This document shows, in pieces, positions 40,439 through 43,835 of a DNA stretch of 43,835 nucleotides. The notes under the pieces were generated by a model. It had not been told where the DNA came from and did no database searches. It was given only the letters and a program-made list of their open reading frames with translations. The stretch's first letter is position 1, and each line of letters begins with the position of its first letter. Made by a program: the position numbers and the translations under genes. Origin of the DNA: CAZWVA01 sp964636885 (GTDB taxonomy: Bacteria; Desulfobacterota_D; UBA1144; Nemesobacterales; CSP1-2); assembly GCA_964636885.1 (NCBI GenBank), contig CAZWVA010000016.1:1-43835 (forward strand), written 5' to 3'.

Positions 40439-42451
40439 CTACTGCGTATACCCTAGCGATCGTAACCTTTCTACGGTTTCTTGATCTACGGATTCAGGCT
40501 GTCTCTCGATTTGTCGTTTGAAGTCGCCGATCCTCGAAATAAGAGCCTCACGCAACCGATCCTCTTCTGCAAAGCCACGACCAATTAAGTTAGTCACCTC
40601 ATATGGATCATCCGCTATATTAAAGAACTCGTCTCCCCCCTTGGTATGCAATATGTACTTGTATTCTGTATCTTGAAGCGCATATTTCTCTCCATCTTCA
40701 TAACCTTCATCGTTTGCTTCCGAAGTCACTATATTCTCTCCATCGTACTCCCTTCGTTGTGAAAACGCATACTTGTTTGGAAACTTTTGGTATTGTTTTA
40801 AAAATAGGGGTACCAGAGAAACCCCTTGCATCCATACATGCCAGCCATTTGACCTAACGCCTACTAGCTCCGCTATAGTTGGCAGAACATCTATATGTTC
40901 AACCACATGATCCACAACTCGATTGGAAAAAGTACCGGAAGAGAAGTAAAAAATAAGTGGGACGCGTATAGTCTCGTTATATATCAACCTGCCGTGGCTT
41001 TTGTAGCGATGATTGCCCAATCCCTCGCCATGATCACTTGTAATTATCCATATCGTATTAGCGTTAAGCCCCTTCTTATCCATATGGTTAAACAAGTCCC
41101 GAATCGCACTGTCAACAGCGAGGATCTCGCCATCATAGGAATCCATAACACTCAGTAAGTTATATCTACTTTTACCGTAGAAGTCGAAATCAATATGTTG
41201 CCTGTTGAGTAAGAAATTGACAAATCGCTCCTTTTCGTCAGCCGATTGTTCGGGAAATCTGTTAAGCGGATTGTACGGGGTATGAGGATCAAATAGATGA
41301 ATCCATAAAAAGAAACGGTCATCCAAAGTACGCTTATCAAGCCACTTAATAGCCCGACTAACAGTCTGGTCGGCCACTCGTTCGCTTGAAGTTTTGGGTG
41401 GCTCATCGAACAACTCAAAACCTTGGTTCATATTCCCTACCTTGAAATGAACATTCGTGCTAACGAATCCTGCCGTTTTATAGCCCATCCCTAAAAGGAA
41501 CTCGGCCATTGTCAGGAAGGAATCATCCAGTACATGACCGTTTTTGCGTACGTTATGTTGAATCGGGTACAGAGAGGTTAAGATCGACGCATGAGAAGGC
41601 GCAGTAGTAGCCATAGAAGCAAACGCCCTTGTAAAAATAACACCCCTATTTGCCAGCGAGTCTATGAAGGGGGAGGTATCGCGTGGATATCCATAACAGC
41701 CCAAGTGGTCTGCACGCAGTGTATCGATAGTGATAAGAATCAGATTAGGACGATCCGGTCTAATTGACAAGAAATATAAATACTGGGCCAAATTTAAGAG
41801 GATTACAAGCCCCAAAATTCCGAATGAGCAACCTTTCGCAGCATTATATACCCTTAGAGAAAAATCAAATCTTATTTGAGATATCTTAAAGATTAGCCAT
41901 ACCACTGCCCATCCCACAAGCGCAGAGGTGATAGCCCATATTGCATTTCCTATTATACTCTTTAACTCAAAAAACCCCGGCAAATATAACTTATTTATCA
42001 AGTATCCTCCTATAGTGAGGATTAACAGTGATGGTACCATTGCACATGTAATGGTGTTACTGGCTTTTCTACTCACACCTATAGCGTTAAGAGAAACCAG
42101 TATTGTAGGCAACGTAATGAAAACAAATACCACAGTGCCCAAAGCGGTCAGTAAATGATGATTAAGGATCGACGAAACCACATGGGCAATTAAATAGTAC
42201 ATCTCATACTGTAAGTATCCGTTAGAGACAACAGAAGGCATACCGTTTAAGATTCCAAATATAAATCCAGGGATTATCACCAAGATGAGAGCTATCTTAA
42301 ATCTATTTAAGTATCCATTCGTGTCTTTAATAGCGGGCAATATAATAAAAATGGACACTATGGCACTTATAGTAACCAGTAATAATAAGGAGTGGTTATT
42401 AAAAATATACGGCATCACCGTGTGTGAGTTAAAACCCCTAAAGAGTTCCAA
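40439..42451 (-). CDS. Membrane-anchored sulfatase-like enzyme with LGY tail
   Basis: The product has 670 residues if started at the TTG at 42451 (AGGA five bases upstream); an ATG twelve codons in is an alternative. TM helices occupy residues ~18-240. The domain has LILITIDTLRADHLGCYGYPR, PFIDSLANRGVIF, WIHLFDPHTPYNP, IWIITSDHGEGLGNHRYKSHG and FNIADDPYEVTN. The nucleophile position is T283 (ATTAPSHASILTS). It is a paralogue of 19605-21515, with a matching membrane part (SIFIILPAI, SQIRFDFS). It ends ETVERLRSLGYTQ. It starts 22 bases after the glycoside hydrolase stop, so the two are probably cotranscribed. Confidence 0.85.
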   Translation of the reverse strand: MELFRGFNSHTVMPYIFNNHSLLLLVTISAIVSIFIILPAIKDTNGYLNRFKIALILVIIPGFIFGILNGMPSVVSNGYLQYEMYYLIAHVVSSILNHHLLTALGTVVFVFITLPTILVSLNAIGVSRKASNTITCAMVPSLLILTIGGYLINKLYLPGFFELKSIIGNAIWAITSALVGWAVVWLIFKISQIRFDFSLRVYNAAKGCSFGILGLVILLNLAQYLYFLSIRPDRPNLILITIDTLRADHLGCYGYPRDTSPFIDSLANRGVIFTRAFASMATTAPSHASILTSLYPIQHNVRKNGHVLDDSFLTMAEFLLGMGYKTAGFVSTNVHFKVGNMNQGFELFDEPPKTSSERVADQTVSRAIKWLDKRTLDDRFFLWIHLFDPHTPYNPLNRFPEQSADEKERFVNFLLNRQHIDFDFYGKSRYNLLSVMDSYDGEILAVDSAIRDLFNHMDKKGLNANTIWIITSDHGEGLGNHRYKSHGRLIYNETIRVPLIFYFSSGTFSNRVVDHVVEHIDVLPTIAELVGVRSNGWHVWMQGVSLVPLFLKQYQKFPNKYAFSQRREYDGENIVTSEANDEGYEDGEKYALQDTEYKYILHTKGGDEFFNIADDPYEVTNLIGRGFAEEDRLREALISRIGDFKRQIERQPESVDQETVERLRSLGYTQ

Positions 42452-42473
42452 TGTGTTCCTACACTTGTTTTAA

Positions 42474-43835
42474 TTAAAGTCTAAACCTACCTTTATGTAT
42501 ATAAAGCACCCAGTCGTTATCGTCAGGTGCGTAAAACGATCGTACACTACCACCGCTTATATCACCGGCGTAACTAAAACCGCCTAATCGCGGATTAAAC
42601 CAACGTACACCTAGAGTGCCAGAAGCCGTAGAAAGATCGACGCTGACGGCTCCTCCGTTATATAGATAAAAGACATAGGCACGGCCAAGCTCGGCCAAGC
42701 CGTAGGCACTACCCGATACCACCAGGCCATCTGCCGGCTCCATCCGTTCAAAGGGCACAGTCGTTACAAACTCGACTAGCTGTCTGAGAAAGGCACCTGT
42801 ACCCAGACCGGCAGTGCCAGCGGTGAAGGCCGCCCATGTCTTTTGCCGGTTTTGTGTATCCTCTTCCCCCGATGAAAACTCCTCCATGATAAGCGGCTTA
42901 CTTGCAAGGTTACGGTTAAATAAACCCATAGAGTGGACGGCGCTATGATCTTTACCACCCTGTATGTCCATGTAGTCAGCCCAACTGGCAGAGGGGAAGG
43001 AAAAATCGCCAGATTGGCCATGTACGCTAACCAGACGCTTCCAAGGGTTATGTTTGTGGATAAAGTCGGCGTGATTCTCAACCTCATCCTTAGACCACCC
43101 TTCTTGCCACTCCAGAGCGAGTATAAACATAGTGTTAACGTAGGCTGAGAGGCGTGCCATGGTGTACTTGATTAATAGCTGACGATAGGCAACGGACAGA
43201 TCACCAAAACCAGAATCATCGGCAAAAAGCCAAATATGGGCTACTAGACCCGCATCACGAAGTTTACGTGTCCAGGTATCGTAGATGCGCCACCTGCCAA
43301 GGTCGAAGCGTTTCTTATCATTCAAGGAGGAAAAACCTAACCATGGCGTTGTCGAGATACCACCATAGTCCCCCTTATTAGCTATATAAATGTTCATCTT
43401 ATTGAGATCCATATCAACGTGGCGATCGAGCATGGCATTCCTATCACTAATTGAAAGCAATTCGGAGAAAAGGGTATGCGAGAACCGAATCGGACTAGGC
43501 GCAACGACATCTAGGAATTTTCCTACAAGGTAAACGGGCTTTCCTTCACGGTATTTGAAGGTACGCGGCCTTTTAGGATTTACCACTATAGGCCCCTGGG
43601 CAAAAACACCCCTCAGTATGCCAGAGCATGTAAAGCTACCCATCCTGCCATTTAAGCTATCGATATTACTCCGTGTACTCCAGGTCCAAGTACCCAATTC
43701 ATCGGCAAAGACTCGAATCTTGAATACATCACCAATTGAACCACCATTACCATCGCCGTCAAAGAACCCATCGACTACGAAGCTCCTACCACTTGGAGAA
43801 TGTAAAGTCGCAGTCAGATTAATATCTAAAAAAGG
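42474..43835 (-). CDS. Glycoside hydrolase, DUF5060 plus apiosidase-like TIM barrel, 5' partial
   Basis: The frame stays open to the right window edge, so the N-terminus is missing; 453 residues are visible. The first ~75 form the end of a DUF5060 beta-sandwich (FFDGDGNGG, FKIRVFADELGTWTWST). A DUF4038/cellulase-like barrel follows, with YLVGKFLDVVAPSP, MNIYIANKGDYGG and probable catalytic acids in LALEWQEGW and PLIMEEFSSGE. The C-terminal ~90 residues resemble the putative collagen-binding beta domain that follows such barrels (GRAYVFYLYNGGAVSVDL, NDWVLYIHKG). Family members cleave plant or bacterial glycans; the substrate here is unknown. It precedes the sulfatase-like genes in the same direction. 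Confidence 0.75.
   Translation of the reverse strand, partial: PFLDINLTATLHSPSGRSFVVDGFFDGDGNGGSIGDVFKIRVFADELGTWTWSTRSNIDSLNGRMGSFTCSGILRGVFAQGPIVVNPKRPRTFKYREGKPVYLVGKFLDVVAPSPIRFSHTLFSELLSISDRNAMLDRHVDMDLNKMNIYIANKGDYGGISTTPWLGFSSLNDKKRFDLGRWRIYDTWTRKLRDAGLVAHIWLFADDSGFGDLSVAYRQLLIKYTMARLSAYVNTMFILALEWQEGWSKDEVENHADFIHKHNPWKRLVSVHGQSGDFSFPSASWADYMDIQGGKDHSAVHSMGLFNRNLASKPLIMEEFSSGEEDTQNRQKTWAAFTAGTAGLGTGAFLRQLVEFVTTVPFERMEPADGLVVSGSAYGLAELGRAYVFYLYNGGAVSVDLSTASGTLGVRWFNPRLGGFSYAGDISGGSVRSFYAPDDNDWVLYIHKGRFRL

Noticed and set aside
1..43835. CRISPR array, tRNA, rRNA, IS element or PEP-CTERM/exosortase system
   Set aside because: I found no regularly spaced repeats, tRNA or rRNA segments, transposase motifs, or exosortase or PEP-CTERM sequences.

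Overview
The window is a polysaccharide biosynthesis and glycan-modification locus. It comes from a Gram-negative bacterium of moderate G+C content, probably an uncultured deltaproteobacterial, Nitrospirota-like or related lineage. I infer this only from gene content: a Wzx/Wzy-type locus, many membrane alkaline-phosphatase-superfamily enzymes, a lipoprotein and dispersed intergenic palindromes. No marker gene or rRNA allows a firm assignment. Apart from one partial gene at the left edge, every recognisable gene is on the minus strand, so the region reads from right to left.

Right part, 43.8 to 30.9 kb: a 5'-truncated glycoside hydrolase of the DUF5060/apiosidase-like type, then five large alkaline-phosphatase-superfamily enzymes. 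Two are sulfatase-like membrane proteins at 40.4-42.5 and 36.3-38.1 kb. Three are of the phosphodiesterase type at 38.2-40.4, 34.1-36.2 and 32.0-34.0 kb, the last a lipoprotein. A 66-residue ribbon-helix-helix protein and an EMC3/YidC-like membrane protein follow. Middle, 30.6 to 14.8 kb: a polyprenyl-phosphate glycosyltransferase, a GT4, a Wzx flippase, an asparagine-synthetase homologue without its glutaminase cysteine, and a GT39/ArnT-like transferase. Next comes a nucleotide-sugar set (WbpA-like dehydrogenase, WbpB-WbpD fusion, WbpE-like aminotransferase) interleaved with two more sulfatase-like membrane proteins. Left, 14.5 to 1.6 kb: two tandem GT2s, a secreted beta-helix protein, an O-antigen ligase/polymerase and three GT4s. 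The last GT4 follows a remnant of UDP-sulfoquinovose synthase. Then come an initiating sugar-phosphate transferase with a duplicated MshEN-like tail, a small membrane protein and a secreted GHL15-type hydrolase. A second beta-helix protein converges from the left edge.

Together these suggest a lipid-linked glycan built by the monotopic transferase, extended by at least four GT4 and two GT2 enzymes, exported by Wzx, and polymerised or ligated by the Wzy/WaaL-like protein. UDP-GlcNAc(3NAc)A-type sugars are a likely building block. The alkaline-phosphatase-superfamily enzymes may add or remove phospho-substituents: the sulfatase-like ones have Thr where true sulfatases have the formylglycine Cys/Ser. 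Secreted hydrolases and beta-helix proteins could trim or bind the product.

The observation most worth pursuing is a C-terminal motif of the form L-[KR]-[ASG]-L-G-Y plus exactly two residues. It closes five of the seven alkaline-phosphatase-superfamily enzymes and also the unrelated 66-residue ribbon-helix-helix protein. Other points are a 129-bp perfect duplication inside the sugar transferase, a bipartite motif repeated upstream of three or four transcription units, three families of dispersed intergenic repeats, and the UDP-sulfoquinovose synthase stub that keeps an intact ribosome binding site.
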